Assembly: GCA_035286745.1 (NCBI GenBank)
Contig: DATECU010000283.1
Location: 1 to 28,041 of the forward strand
Source of the DNA: DATECU01 sp035286745
GTDB taxonomy: Bacteria > Acidobacteriota > Vicinamibacteria > Fen-336
Length of the DNA: 28,041 nucleotides
Reading direction: 5' to 3'
Below, piece by piece: positions 1-7,744 of this stretch. Made by a program: the position numbers and the translations under genes. The notes below the pieces were generated by a model. The model made no database searches and was not told the DNA's origin. It was given only the letters and a program-made list of their open reading frames with translations. The first letter of the stretch is position 1. Each line of letters begins with the position of its first letter.

Positions 1-594
1 CTCCGGGTAGCCGCGGGCCACCAGCAGCTCGACCTCCGCCACGATCTCCTCCGGGGAACGGCAGACCTCGGGGCCCCTGGTGCGCGGCACCACACAGAAG
101 CTGCACACGTGGTTGCAGCCCTCCATGGCCGTCACGTAGGCCCGGACCGAGCTGCCATGGGCGACAGCGGCCGCGGGGACCGCGAAGGAGTCGGCTTTGC
201 GGTTGAGGTCCACGAGAAGCTGCCCACCGTCTCGCTTCTGCCTCAGGAACTCCGGGACACGGGCCAGGTTGTGGGTGCCCACCAGGATGTCGACCTGCGG
301 CGACCTCTCGATGACGGCCTTGCCTTCGAGCTGGGCAACGCAGCCGCCCACGCCGATCACCAAGCCGGGCCTTCTGGCTCGGAGCTTCCGCAGCCGCCCC
401 AGCGAGTGGTACAGCTTGTCGGCTGCCTTCTCGCGCACCGCGCAGGTGTTCAGGAAGACGAAGTCGGCCGAGTCGGCCGAGGGGGCGGGTCGGTAGCCCT
501 CGGCCTCCAGGAGCCCCGCCACCTTCTCCGAGTCGTTGACGTTCATCTGGCAGCCAAACGTCTCGATGAAGAACGTCTCTTTTTCAGTGTTCAT
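1..594 (-). CDS. miaB: MiaB, tRNA-2-methylthio-N6-dimethylallyladenosine synthase (N-terminal 198 residues, runs off the window)
   Basis: Radical-SAM methylthiotransferase that adds a methylthio group to i6A37 of tRNAs in the cytoplasm. Translating the minus strand from the ATG at 594 gives 198 open codons to base 1. The UPF0004 domain carries the three cluster-binding cysteines: C15 (in GCQMN), C51 (in NTCAVREKA) and C85 (in GGCVAQ). The radical-SAM triad CxxxCxxC is C160/C164/C167 in EGCNHVCSFCVVPRTRG, which is the MiaB form of this motif. The rest of the SAM domain and the TRAM domain lie outside the window. The gene starts 13 bases after the recN stop on the same strand, so it is probably co-transcribed with recN. 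RimO and MtaB are relatives, but the CSFCVVPRTRG and NTCAVREKA segments favour MiaB. Confidence 0.93.
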   Translation of the reverse strand, partial: MNTEKETFFIETFGCQMNVNDSEKVAGLLEAEGYRPAPSADSADFVFLNTCAVREKAADKLYHSLGRLRKLRARRPGLVIGVGGCVAQLEGKAVIERSPQVDILVGTHNLARVPEFLRQKRDGGQLLVDLNRKADSFAVPAAAVAHGSSVRAYVTAMEGCNHVCSFCVVPRTRGPEVCRSPEEIVAEVELLVARGYPE

Positions 595-607
595 CGAAAG
601 ATAGCAG

Positions 608-2284
608 CTATGACTTGAGGCTTTGCTTCATCATGTCCCGCGCGTGCTCTCGGGCTGCCTCGGTCAGGGTGGCGCCGCCCAGCATCCGTGCGATCTCGTC
701 CACTCGCTCCGCCTCTCCAAGGCCTTCCACGGAGGTGAAGGTCCGCCCTTTCTCCACCCGCTTCCTCACTGCGTAATGGCTGTCGGCGAAGCAGGCGATC
801 TGGGGCAGATGGGTGACGCAGAGGACCTGGTGTTCCGCGGCCATCGCTCTCAGCTTCCGGCCCACCACCTCGGCCACCCGCCCGCCGATCCCGGCGTCGA
901 CCTCGTCGAAGATTAGGGTGCGACCCGACCGGGCGAGCTGGGCGGCGGAGTTCAAAGCCAGCAGAATGCGCGACAACTCTCCCCCGGAGGCGATGCGGGC
1001 CAGCGGTCGCAGCTCCTCCCCTGGGTTAGGCGAAAGCAGGAACTCGGCGCTCTCCAGGCCACGCTCGCTCCAGGCCTCGCGCCCGCCCGGGGCTTCCGGA
1101 CTGAAGGCGACCTTGAAGCGCGTCTTCTCCATGGCCAGGAGCGCCAGCTCTTGCTGGACCTTCTTTTCGAGATCCCGGGCGGCTGCCCGACGTCTTCCAG
1201 AAAGCCCGCGCGCCGCTTCCAGAAAGGCCGACTCGGCGCCCGCTCTCTCCTGGTCGACGGTCCGCTCTTGCTCCTCGGGTGAGCCCAACTCCCCCAGTTG
1301 ACCTCGACAGGCGTCGCCGAAGGCGATCACCTCCTCGACCGAGGCGCCGTACTTCCTCTTCAAGCGCTCGATCAGGGCCAGCCGAGACTCGATCTCGTCC
1401 AGGCGCCCCGGGCTCACCTCCAGCGCCTCACGATAGTCGCGGAGGAACAGGGCCAGATCGTCGAGCTGCGCCCCCACCGCCTGGCGGGCCTCGAGGTGGC
1501 TTAGGAAGCGGGGATCGATGCCGGCCAGATCTTCGATCCTGCGATAGGCCTGTCCCAGCCGGGTCAGCACGGCCCCCTCATCCTCGAAGAGGATGGCGTA
1601 GGCCTCAGCGGAGAGGTCGGCCAGCCGCCCCCGGTTGGCCTGCACCAGCTTCTCCTGGCGCAGCGACTCCTCTTCGCCGGGGAGGAGCGCTGCCTTCTCG
1701 ATCTCGCCGGCCTGGAATTCCAGCATCTCACGGCGCCGCTCCAGCTCCCGTCGGTCGCGGCGCAGGGTTTCCAGCGCCGATTCGGCCGAGCGGAGTCTGC
1801 GGTAGGCGTCGGCGACCCGGCCCGCCTCTTCGGAGAGCCCGGCGTGGCGGTCGAGGAGCGCCAGGTGGGTCTCGGCGTCGAGGAGGCCCTGCGGCTCGTG
1901 CTGGCCGTGGATGGTGGCCACCAGAGGTCCCAGGTCTCGAAGCACGGCGATCGGCACCAAGGCTCCGTTGATGCTGGCCCGGCCCTTGCCAGAGGCCAGG
2001 ACCTCGCGGCGCACAACCGCCTCGTCTCCGTCGCCGGGGAGACCGTGGTCCTGGAGGAAGCGACCCAGGCCCTCGCCCTCGATCACCGCCTCGACCCAGG
2101 CTCGCTCCTCCCCGGTCCGAATCAGCTCGCTGGAGGCGCGAAGACCCAGAAGCAGGCCCAGAGCGTCTATCAGGATAGACTTGCCAGCCCCGGTTTCCCC
2201 CGTGAGCAAGGTGAGGCCGGGGTCGAAGTCGAGGTCGAGGCTGGGTATCAGCGCGATGTTACTGATTCTGAGGAGCTTAAGCAT
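608..2284 (-). CDS. recN: RecN, DNA repair ATPase (SMC-like)
   Basis: Cytoplasmic SMC-family ATPase that acts early in recombinational repair of double-strand breaks. The protein is 558 residues, normal for RecN. Walker A is GETGAGKS at 29-36. A long coiled-coil central region (about 150-380) is rich in Glu, Arg and Leu. The ABC signature is IASGGELSRI, and Walker B is TLIFDEVDAGIGG near 456-468, followed by VTHLPQIA. I chose the ATG at 2284 (MLKLLRISNIALI, the usual RecN beginning). The reading frame continues to an upstream TTG at 2395, but that extension would lie upstream of the apparent promoter and has no family resemblance. A sigma70-like promoter and an SOS-type palindrome lie immediately upstream. 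miaB follows. Confidence 0.97.
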   Translation of the reverse strand: MLKLLRISNIALIPSLDLDFDPGLTLLTGETGAGKSILIDALGLLLGLRASSELIRTGEERAWVEAVIEGEGLGRFLQDHGLPGDGDEAVVRREVLASGKGRASINGALVPIAVLRDLGPLVATIHGQHEPQGLLDAETHLALLDRHAGLSEEAGRVADAYRRLRSAESALETLRRDRRELERRREMLEFQAGEIEKAALLPGEEESLRQEKLVQANRGRLADLSAEAYAILFEDEGAVLTRLGQAYRRIEDLAGIDPRFLSHLEARQAVGAQLDDLALFLRDYREALEVSPGRLDEIESRLALIERLKRKYGASVEEVIAFGDACRGQLGELGSPEEQERTVDQERAGAESAFLEAARGLSGRRRAAARDLEKKVQQELALLAMEKTRFKVAFSPEAPGGREAWSERGLESAEFLLSPNPGEELRPLARIASGGELSRILLALNSAAQLARSGRTLIFDEVDAGIGGRVAEVVGRKLRAMAAEHQVLCVTHLPQIACFADSHYAVRKRVEKGRTFTSVEGLGEAERVDEIARMLGGATLTEAAREHARDMMKQSLKS

Positions 2285-2305
2285 GTGAGGAGACCTGGGC
2301 TGCCG

Positions 2306-2335
2306 AGAATAGCACACCCGTCGACAGCCTGTAAA
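2306..2335 (-). promoter_or_regulatory. Probable sigma70-type promoter of recN
   Basis: Read on the minus strand, TTTACA (2335-2330; 5 of 6 matches to TTGACA) and TATTCT (2311-2306; 4 of 6 matches to TATAAT) are separated by 18 bases. Transcription would begin around 2299, about 15 bases before the recN ATG, which leaves a short leader. The -35 element is embedded in the palindrome at 2327-2346. Confidence 0.55.
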
Positions 2336-2346
2336 CGGAAACAGGC
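2327..2346. promoter_or_regulatory. Candidate LexA (SOS) operator overlapping the recN -35 element
   Basis: A 20-base palindrome, GCCTGT-N8-ACAGGC, has perfect 6-base arms. Its core CTGT-N8-ACAG is exactly the spacing and sequence of the enterobacterial LexA box. It overlaps the -35 hexamer of the predicted recN promoter, where a repressor would block RNA polymerase. recN is a classical LexA-regulated gene. The LexA motif varies between phyla, so use of this form by this organism is inference. Confidence 0.55.
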
Positions 2347-2382
2347 CCACCACTTGCGAAGGCGTCGGGCTCGGTTTTGCTT

Positions 2383-2411
2383 TTGACAACCACAAGTAAT
2401 TGTGTCATCCT
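2383..2411 (+). promoter_or_regulatory. Weak candidate promoter of the tol-pal operon
   Basis: A perfect -35 hexamer TTGACA lies at 2383-2388. With a 17-base spacer the -10 would be CATCCT (2406-2411), only 3 of 6 matches. The site is correctly placed about 30 bases before the tolQ start in the divergent recN/tolQ spacer, and no better candidate was seen. Confidence 0.3.
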
Positions 2412-2443
2412 CAACCGACAGCGCTATTTAGAGAGGTCTACCG

Positions 2444-3163
2444 TTGTCTGGACTGGCGACGCTCCTCCTCGCGCAGGGGGTCTTTTCGGGCGGAATCGGT
2501 GGCTACCTGGGGCATGTTGGCCCCATCGCCGCCTTGGTCCTGGTTGTGCTGGGCGTCTTCTCCCTGGTCTCCTGGGCCATCATCATCTACAAAGGCGTGG
2601 TGCTGCACCGGGCCCATGTGCAGTCCGACACCTTTCTCCAGGTCTTCAGAAAGAGCAACAAGTTCTCCGAGGTCAACTCGATTTGCATCCAGCTCAAGGC
2701 AAGTCCTCTGGTGGGCGTCTTCCAAGCCGGATACCTGGAGGTCAACCAGCAGGTGCGGGGGGGATCCCAGGGAGCCACACCGGCCCCGCGGCCAGTGGTT
2801 CGCAGCCTGGAATCGCTCACCAGGGCTCTGGTCAGGGCTGCCACCGTGGAGGCTACCCGCCTCGACCGCCGGGTCTCCTTCCTGGCCACCACCGCATCGG
2901 TCACGCCTTTCGTCGGCCTCTTCGGCACCGTCTGGGGGATCATGACCGCCTTCGGCGACATCGGGCGCATGGGCTCGGCCAGCCTGGTGGTGGTGGCGCC
3001 CGGCATCTCGGAGGCCCTGATCACGACCGCCATGGGGCTCCTGGCCGCCATCCCGGCCGCCGTGTTCTACAACTTCTTCAACAGCCGCATCAAGGTCCTT
3101 TCCTCCATGGTGGATGACTTCGCCCTGGAATTCCTGAACATCGTGGAGCGTAACTTCACATAA
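2444..3163 (+). CDS. tolQ: TolQ, inner-membrane proton-channel subunit (MotA/TolQ/ExbB family)
   Basis: Inner-membrane subunit of the Tol proton channel. With TolR it converts proton-motive force into movement of TolA during outer-membrane constriction at division. The 239-residue protein has TM1 at about 27-49, a cytoplasmic loop, then the conserved pair of helices at about 145-170 (TTASVTPFVGLFGTVWGIM) and 181-211 (APGISEALITTAMGLLAAIPA), the hallmark of the family. The start is TTG at 2444, preceded by GAGAGG (2431-2436) at good spacing. The tolR start follows the stop by two bases. ExbB is the close alternative; the following tolR-tolA-tolB-pal-cpoB genes decide for TolQ. Confidence 0.93.
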   Translation: MSGLATLLLAQGVFSGGIGGYLGHVGPIAALVLVVLGVFSLVSWAIIIYKGVVLHRAHVQSDTFLQVFRKSNKFSEVNSICIQLKASPLVGVFQAGYLEVNQQVRGGSQGATPAPRPVVRSLESLTRALVRAATVEATRLDRRVSFLATTASVTPFVGLFGTVWGIMTAFGDIGRMGSASLVVVAPGISEALITTAMGLLAAIPAAVFYNFFNSRIKVLSSMVDDFALEFLNIVERNFT

Positions 3164-3165
3164 CG

Positions 3166-3638
<473 letters not shown>

Positions 3639-3642
<4 letters not shown>

Positions 3643-4415
3643 TCGACCCGGTCAGCACCGCCATCGCCGCCCGCAGCGCCCTGGATCGGGGCTTCTCGCG
3701 CGGTGTCGTGCTGTCGGTGGCGGCCCATCTGTCGCTCTTCGGGGTGGCGATAGGCGCGACCATGCTCCGACCGCGGCAACCGGTGCTCCAGGTCATGGAT
3801 GGCAAGCTGATCGCGCTGCCTCCCGGCGGTGGCGGCCCCAGCGGTCCCCCACCGGCCCCGGTGGCGCCGAAGCCCGCCCCCGAGCAGCCGCCGGCCCCCC
3901 AGCCGGAGCCCCCGCCCAAGGTCGTCAAGCCTCCCAAGGAAGAGCCGAAGAAGGGACTCCCCGAACCGGACGCCAAACGCGCCAAGAAGAAGCCGGAGAA
4001 GACACCGCCTTCGCGCACCAGCGCTCCGGCCTCGACCACCGCGCGCCCCACGACCACGGCCTCGTCGCAGTTCCCCGGTCTCGACATGGTCGGTCCCGCG
4101 GGACCCGGCGTCCCCGGGGGGACCGACCCCTCCGGCGACTGGTACCTGGCTGGTGTGCAGCGGAAGATCTGGATGATCTGGACCCAGCAGATCCGCGGCG
4201 ACTTCAACCAACCCGTAACCGTCCTGTTCGCCATCCTGGCCGATGGAACCCTGGATCCCGACGTGCGTGTGATCCAATCCAGCGGCGTCTCCTTGCTCGA
4301 TAACGCGGCCAAACGGGCCATCTACTCCGCGGCGCCTTTTGCGCCGCTCCCCAAGGACTATGGAACGAACCGATTCACGATCCAGGCCACGTTCAAGCCC
4401 ACGCCGACGCCTTAG
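3639..4415 (+). CDS. tolA: TolA/TonB-like energy transducer
   Basis: Inner-membrane-anchored, periplasm-spanning protein expected to link TolQR to TolB/Pal. It has 258 residues. One TM helix lies at about 22-42, followed by a Pro/Lys-rich spacer (about 58-150, PKPAPEQPPAPQPEPPPK and KKKPEKTPP) and a C-terminal TonB/TolA-type domain (about 168-254, ending FTIQATFKP). The domain contains the VQRKIWMIW helix, VTVLFAILADGTL and NAAKRAIYSAAPFAPLP. The start is GTG at 3639, overlapping the tolR stop by four bases. The Pro-rich rather than Ala/Lys-rich helical spacer is more TonB-like than enterobacterial TolA, but the position between tolR and tolB points to the TolA role. The 3' end overlaps the chosen tolB start. 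Confidence 0.85.
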
Positions 4416-5727
4416 CCTACTGGCGGTATCGGGGCTCGCGATTCCATTCGTTTTGTGGGTCGAGGCGCGGGCTCAGCAGCCCAGCGCAGACGCCAGCCTC
4501 GTCTTCGAAGACCTCGGCACACAACGCTTTGCCATCCCCGACTGCATCCCCAAGTCCGGGGACGAGGCCAGCCGCGAGGCCTGCCGCACCCTGACCCAGG
4601 TGCTGAAGAGCGACCTTCAGTTCGAGAACCTCTTCAAGTTCGTCCCCGACAACCTGCTGGCGGCGATCCCCCCTTTGAACCCCGACAACCCCAACATGAT
4701 CGACTTCGGCGGCATCAACGCTTCCATCCTGGTGGTGACGCGGGCTCAGGCCACCGGCTCCGATCTCAGTGTGGAGATGAAGGTCATTTTCGTGAAGTCC
4801 GGCCGGGTCATGCTGGCCAAGCGCTATTCGGGCAAGGCCGACAACCCGCGGGTTTTTGCCCACCAGGCGTCCGACGACATCATGACCCTCACTCAGTACC
4901 GCGGCGTGGCCCGCACCAAGATCGCCTTCACCTCGGATCGCGACGCCCAGGCGAACCGGAGGACCAAGGAGATCTACATCATGGACTACGACGGCTTCAA
5001 CCCCCGGCGCGTCACCGTGAACCGGTCCTTGAACCTGCTCCCCGCTTGGAGCCCAGATGGCCGGTCCCTCGCCTATGTCTCCTACCGTCAGGGCGGGCCC
5101 GAGGTGTTTCTGGCGCACATCTACGAGGGCCGCAGCCAGAGCCTGACCTCGGGTAAGGACGGCCAGGCCTTCGCCCCCGCCTTCAGCCCCGACGGCAAGC
5201 GGATCGCCTACGCCAGCAGCCGCGGCGGCAACATGGAGATCTGGGTGGCGAACGCCGACGGCACCGGGGCACGCCGACTCACCTCCAGCCCCGGTCTGGA
5301 CACCGCGCCCTTCTGGAGCCCCACCGGCAACGAGATCGCCTTCACCTCGGACCGCTCGGGAACTCCCCAAATCTACGCCATGGACAGCGAGGGCCTCAAC
5401 GTCAGGCGAGTGACCACGGTGGGCAACTGGAACGACGCCCCCGCCTGGAGCCCCTCCAAGCAGTGGAGCGAAATCGCCTACACCTCGCGCCTCGACGGCG
5501 GTTTCGAGATCGCGGTCAAGAACCTGGAAAGCGGCGAGGTGCGGCAGATCACCCAGGGCCAGGGGAGCTGCGAGTACCCCACTTGGGCCCCCTCGGGCCG
5601 CCACCTGGCGTTCGCCTGCCGGCGGGGCGGCAAGTGGCAAGTCGCTGTCGCCGACCGCTTGGGCCAACGGGTGCAGTTGCTGCCGGCAGGCGCCGGCAAC
5701 AACGTGTACCCGGACTGGGGCCCGTGA
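4360..5727 (+). CDS. tolB: TolB, periplasmic beta-propeller protein
   Basis: Periplasmic component of Tol-Pal that binds Pal and is released by TolA. It has 455 residues. An Arg-rich signal peptide has its hydrophobic core at about 19-34 and a likely cleavage after ARA (38). The TolB N-terminal domain spans about 45-165, then a six-bladed propeller of PD40 repeats follows (SPDGRSLAYVS, SPDGKRIAYAS, SPTGNEIAFTSD, SPSKQWSEIAYTS, APSGRHLAFAC). The ATG at 4360 lies 56 bases inside tolA and has AAGGA only two bases upstream, closer than ideal. A TTG at 4339 in the same frame is the alternative. The n-region SPRRRLSLL resembles a twin-arginine motif but lacks its Phe, so Sec export is more likely. 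Confidence 0.93.
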   Translation: MERTDSRSRPRSSPRRRLSLLAVSGLAIPFVLWVEARAQQPSADASLVFEDLGTQRFAIPDCIPKSGDEASREACRTLTQVLKSDLQFENLFKFVPDNLLAAIPPLNPDNPNMIDFGGINASILVVTRAQATGSDLSVEMKVIFVKSGRVMLAKRYSGKADNPRVFAHQASDDIMTLTQYRGVARTKIAFTSDRDAQANRRTKEIYIMDYDGFNPRRVTVNRSLNLLPAWSPDGRSLAYVSYRQGGPEVFLAHIYEGRSQSLTSGKDGQAFAPAFSPDGKRIAYASSRGGNMEIWVANADGTGARRLTSSPGLDTAPFWSPTGNEIAFTSDRSGTPQIYAMDSEGLNVRRVTTVGNWNDAPAWSPSKQWSEIAYTSRLDGGFEIAVKNLESGEVRQITQGQGSCEYPTWAPSGRHLAFACRRGGKWQVAVADRLGQRVQLLPAGAGNNVYPDWGP

Positions 5728-5762
5728 CCGAGAGACCGCGCCGCATTCGCAGGAGTAAGGAC

Positions 5763-6341
5763 ATGGTACGTCGTCGCCTTTGGGGCTTGATCGTCCTTGG
5801 TATCATGGTTTCCCTCAGCTTCCACGCCTGTGGGGGCAAGAAGCGCCCGCCCGCCGTGGCCCAGGGAGGCAGCAGCTCGTCGTACGGCCGTGACGCATCT
5901 TCGCAAGCCCCCTTGCCGCTGGACTCGGGTCCGGACGTGCAGCCCATCGGCAACGACAACACCACCGGCTCCGAGTTCGAGGCCTCGGACCCGCTGACCG
6001 GCGAGGGTGGGCCGCTCGAGGACATCCACTTCCCCTACGACCAGGCGGTGCTGACCGAAGAGGCCCGCGGCATCCTGGAGAAGCACGCCCTCTGGCTCCA
6101 GAACCATCGCGAAGCGAAGGTGGTGGTGGAGGGACACTGCGACGAGCGCGGGACGGCAGAGTACAACCTGGCGCTGGGCGACAAGAGGGCGCGAGCGGCC
6201 CGGGACTACCTGTTGAGCCTGGGCGTGGCGGCGGATCGCCTGACCGGCGTCTCCTACGGGAAGGAGAAGCCCCTCGACCCGGCGAGCAACGAAGAAGCCT
6301 GGCTCAAGAACCGCCGGGCCCACTTCACCGTGTCCCGGTAG
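5763..6341 (+). CDS. pal: Pal, peptidoglycan-associated outer-membrane lipoprotein
   Basis: Outer-membrane lipoprotein that tethers the membrane to peptidoglycan and binds TolB. It has 192 residues. A basic n-region MVRRR and hydrophobic core lead to the lipidated cysteine C23 (SFHAC, a lipobox with Phe at -3 instead of Leu). A low-complexity Ser/Pro/Gly linker runs to about 85. The OmpA-like domain (about 88-190) contains VEGHCDERGTAEYNLALGDKRA, which carries the diaminopimelate-binding Asp and Arg, and ends KNRRAHFTV. The ATG at 5763 is preceded by AGGAG at 5751-5755 with 7-base spacing. The reading frame extends upstream into tolB, but that part is not used. It lies 35 bases after tolB. 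Confidence 0.95.
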   Translation: MVRRRLWGLIVLGIMVSLSFHACGGKKRPPAVAQGGSSSSYGRDASSQAPLPLDSGPDVQPIGNDNTTGSEFEASDPLTGEGGPLEDIHFPYDQAVLTEEARGILEKHALWLQNHREAKVVVEGHCDERGTAEYNLALGDKRARAARDYLLSLGVAADRLTGVSYGKEKPLDPASNEEAWLKNRRAHFTVSR

Positions 6342-6424
6342 CGGTCGCGACTGATCGGTCCCCGTCCGGCGCCCGGTCGTATTAGGATGGGTAGGTTCAC
6401 CCTGGGTTCCTCGGAGGTTGCGCG

Positions 6425-7222
6425 ATGCGACGCCTTTCCATTCTGTGTCTTGCTGGGGCGCCCTGGCTGCTGGGCTCGTCCGCCGCGGCCGCCAGCAAGG
6501 AATACGAGCGCCTGGCCATCCAGATGGCCACCCTTCAGGGACAAGTCACCGAGATGCAACGCGGCATCGAGGAGGCCGGCCGCGAGCTGCAACGCTTGAA
6601 TCAGGCCCTGGCCGACCAGAACGCCCTGCTCAAGAAGGCCGTGGACGACGCCCGGCTCCAGGACGAGTCCCTGAGGACCGGCCTGCGCGAGGTGACCGAG
6701 CGCATCGGCGAGATCGCCGAACGACTGGAAGCGAGCCGCCTGGCAAGCGGCTCAGCCGGCCTCCCTCCGGCCAGCTCCCTGCCGCCTACCGCAGCCCCCG
6801 GAACTCCCGCCGCCAGCGGTTTTCCAGCCGCTGCCCCGGTGAGCTCGGCGCCTCCGCCCCGCGAGCTCTACAGCCAGGCTTACGCCGACTACGCCCGGGG
6901 CAACTATGACCTTGCCATCCAGGAGTACCGGGAGTACCTGAAGAACTACCCCACCACCGAGTTCTCGGACAACGCCCAGTTCTGGATCGGCGAGTGCTAC
7001 TACTCCAAACAGAAGTATGCCGAGGCGATCGGCGCCTGGGACGACCTGTTTCGCGATTTCCCCAGCAGCGACAAGCTACCCGACGCCCGGCTCAAGAAGG
7101 GCATGGCTCTCGACAAGGTGGGGCGCAAGCGAGAGGCCCTCCTCGAGTACCGGCTGGTCGCCGATCGCTATCCGAACTCCGAGGCCGGCCGCAAGGCGCG
7201 CGAGAGGCTGAACGCCCAGTAA
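6425..7222 (+). CDS. cpoB: CpoB (YbgF), Tol-Pal-associated TPR protein
   Basis: Periplasmic coordinator of peptidoglycan synthesis and outer-membrane constriction, encoded after pal in many Gram-negatives. It has 265 residues. The signal peptide (1 to about 23, ending SSAAAA) is followed by a coiled coil of about 25-104 that mediates trimerisation in the family. A Pro/Ala/Ser linker spans about 105-145, then three TPR-like repeats follow (YSQAYADYARGNYDLAIQEYREYL, AQFWIGECYYSKQKYAEAIGAW and LKKGMALDKVGRKREALLEY). The ATG at 6425 has GGAGG at 6413-6417 with 7-base spacing. The 83-base gap after pal shows no clear terminator. Confidence 0.92.
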   Translation: MRRLSILCLAGAPWLLGSSAAAASKEYERLAIQMATLQGQVTEMQRGIEEAGRELQRLNQALADQNALLKKAVDDARLQDESLRTGLREVTERIGEIAERLEASRLASGSAGLPPASSLPPTAAPGTPAASGFPAAAPVSSAPPPRELYSQAYADYARGNYDLAIQEYREYLKNYPTTEFSDNAQFWIGECYYSKQKYAEAIGAWDDLFRDFPSSDKLPDARLKKGMALDKVGRKREALLEYRLVADRYPNSEAGRKARERLNAQ

Positions 7223-7247
7223 GCGGGGGCGGGCGCCCTCGCGTTTT
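7223..7247 (+). terminator. Candidate intrinsic terminator or attenuator between cpoB and ssb
   Basis: Immediately after the cpoB stop, GCGGGGG (7223-7229) can pair with CCCTCGC (7236-7242) across a six-base loop, with one G-U pair, followed by GTTTT (7243-7247). The T-run is short, so termination may be partial and let some transcription reach ssb. Confidence 0.4.
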
Positions 7248-7279
7248 CAACATCCACCCTTCATCCGAGGACAGAGACC

Positions 7280-7705
7280 ATGGCGAGCGTCAACCGAGTC
7301 ATCCTGATCGGCAATCTGGGCCGCGATCCCGAGATGCGCTATACGCAGGGCGGGGAACCGATCGCCAATTTCTCCCTGGCCACCAGCGAGAGCTGGACCG
7401 ACAAGACCGGCAACAAGCAGGAGCGCACCGAGTGGCACAAGGTGGAGGTGTTCGGCAAGGTCGCCCAGGTGGTCCGCGACTACTGCACCAAGGGTAAGCA
7501 GATCTACATCGAGGGCAGCATCCGCTACGACGAGTGGACCGACAAGGACGGCAACAAGCGCTATTCCACCAAGATCCGGGTCAGCGGACCTAACTCGCGG
7601 CTGGTGCTCCTGGGCAGCCGGGGCGATGGCGGATCCCGTCCCTCCGCGGTCCAGGAAGGGCCGCCGGAGGAGGTTCACGTCACCGACGACGACGTGCCCT
7701 TCTGA
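7280..7705 (+). CDS. ssb: Single-stranded DNA-binding protein
   Basis: Cytoplasmic protein that coats single-stranded DNA during replication and repair and recruits partners through its acidic tail. It has 141 residues. The OB-fold covers about 1-107, with the family opening MASVNRVILIGNLGRDPEMRY and the WHKVEVFGKVAQVV and GSIRYDEWTDKDGNKRY segments. A short Gly/Ser linker leads to the tail DDDVPF, the canonical protein-interaction tip. The linker is shorter than in E. coli (178 residues). ATG at 7280, with GAGGA at 7267-7271 eight bases before it. The gene lies downstream of the tol-pal operon and a hairpin; no independent promoter was recognised. Confidence 0.96.
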   Translation: MASVNRVILIGNLGRDPEMRYTQGGEPIANFSLATSESWTDKTGNKQERTEWHKVEVFGKVAQVVRDYCTKGKQIYIEGSIRYDEWTDKDGNKRYSTKIRVSGPNSRLVLLGSRGDGGSRPSAVQEGPPEEVHVTDDDVPF

Positions 7706-7744
7706 TCGGATCCCAACCGGCTTAGCGGCCGGGCCTGAGGTGTC

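Noticed and set aside
2366..2381. Possible sigma-54 (-24/-12) promoter before tolQ (GG-N10-GC with TTGC)
   Set aside because: Only the GG and TTGC positions match; the CACG part of the -24 element is absent. The tol-pal operon is not a typical sigma-54 target.
2285..2395. N-terminal extension of recN to a TTG at 2395
   Set aside because: The 37 extra residues have no family match and would begin upstream of the predicted promoter and operator. MLKLLRISNIALI at 2284 is the normal start.
4417..5667. A 416-codon open frame on the minus strand opposite tolB
   Set aside because: It is a mirror of the tolB propeller repeats; the apparent internal repetition is inherited from the sense gene.
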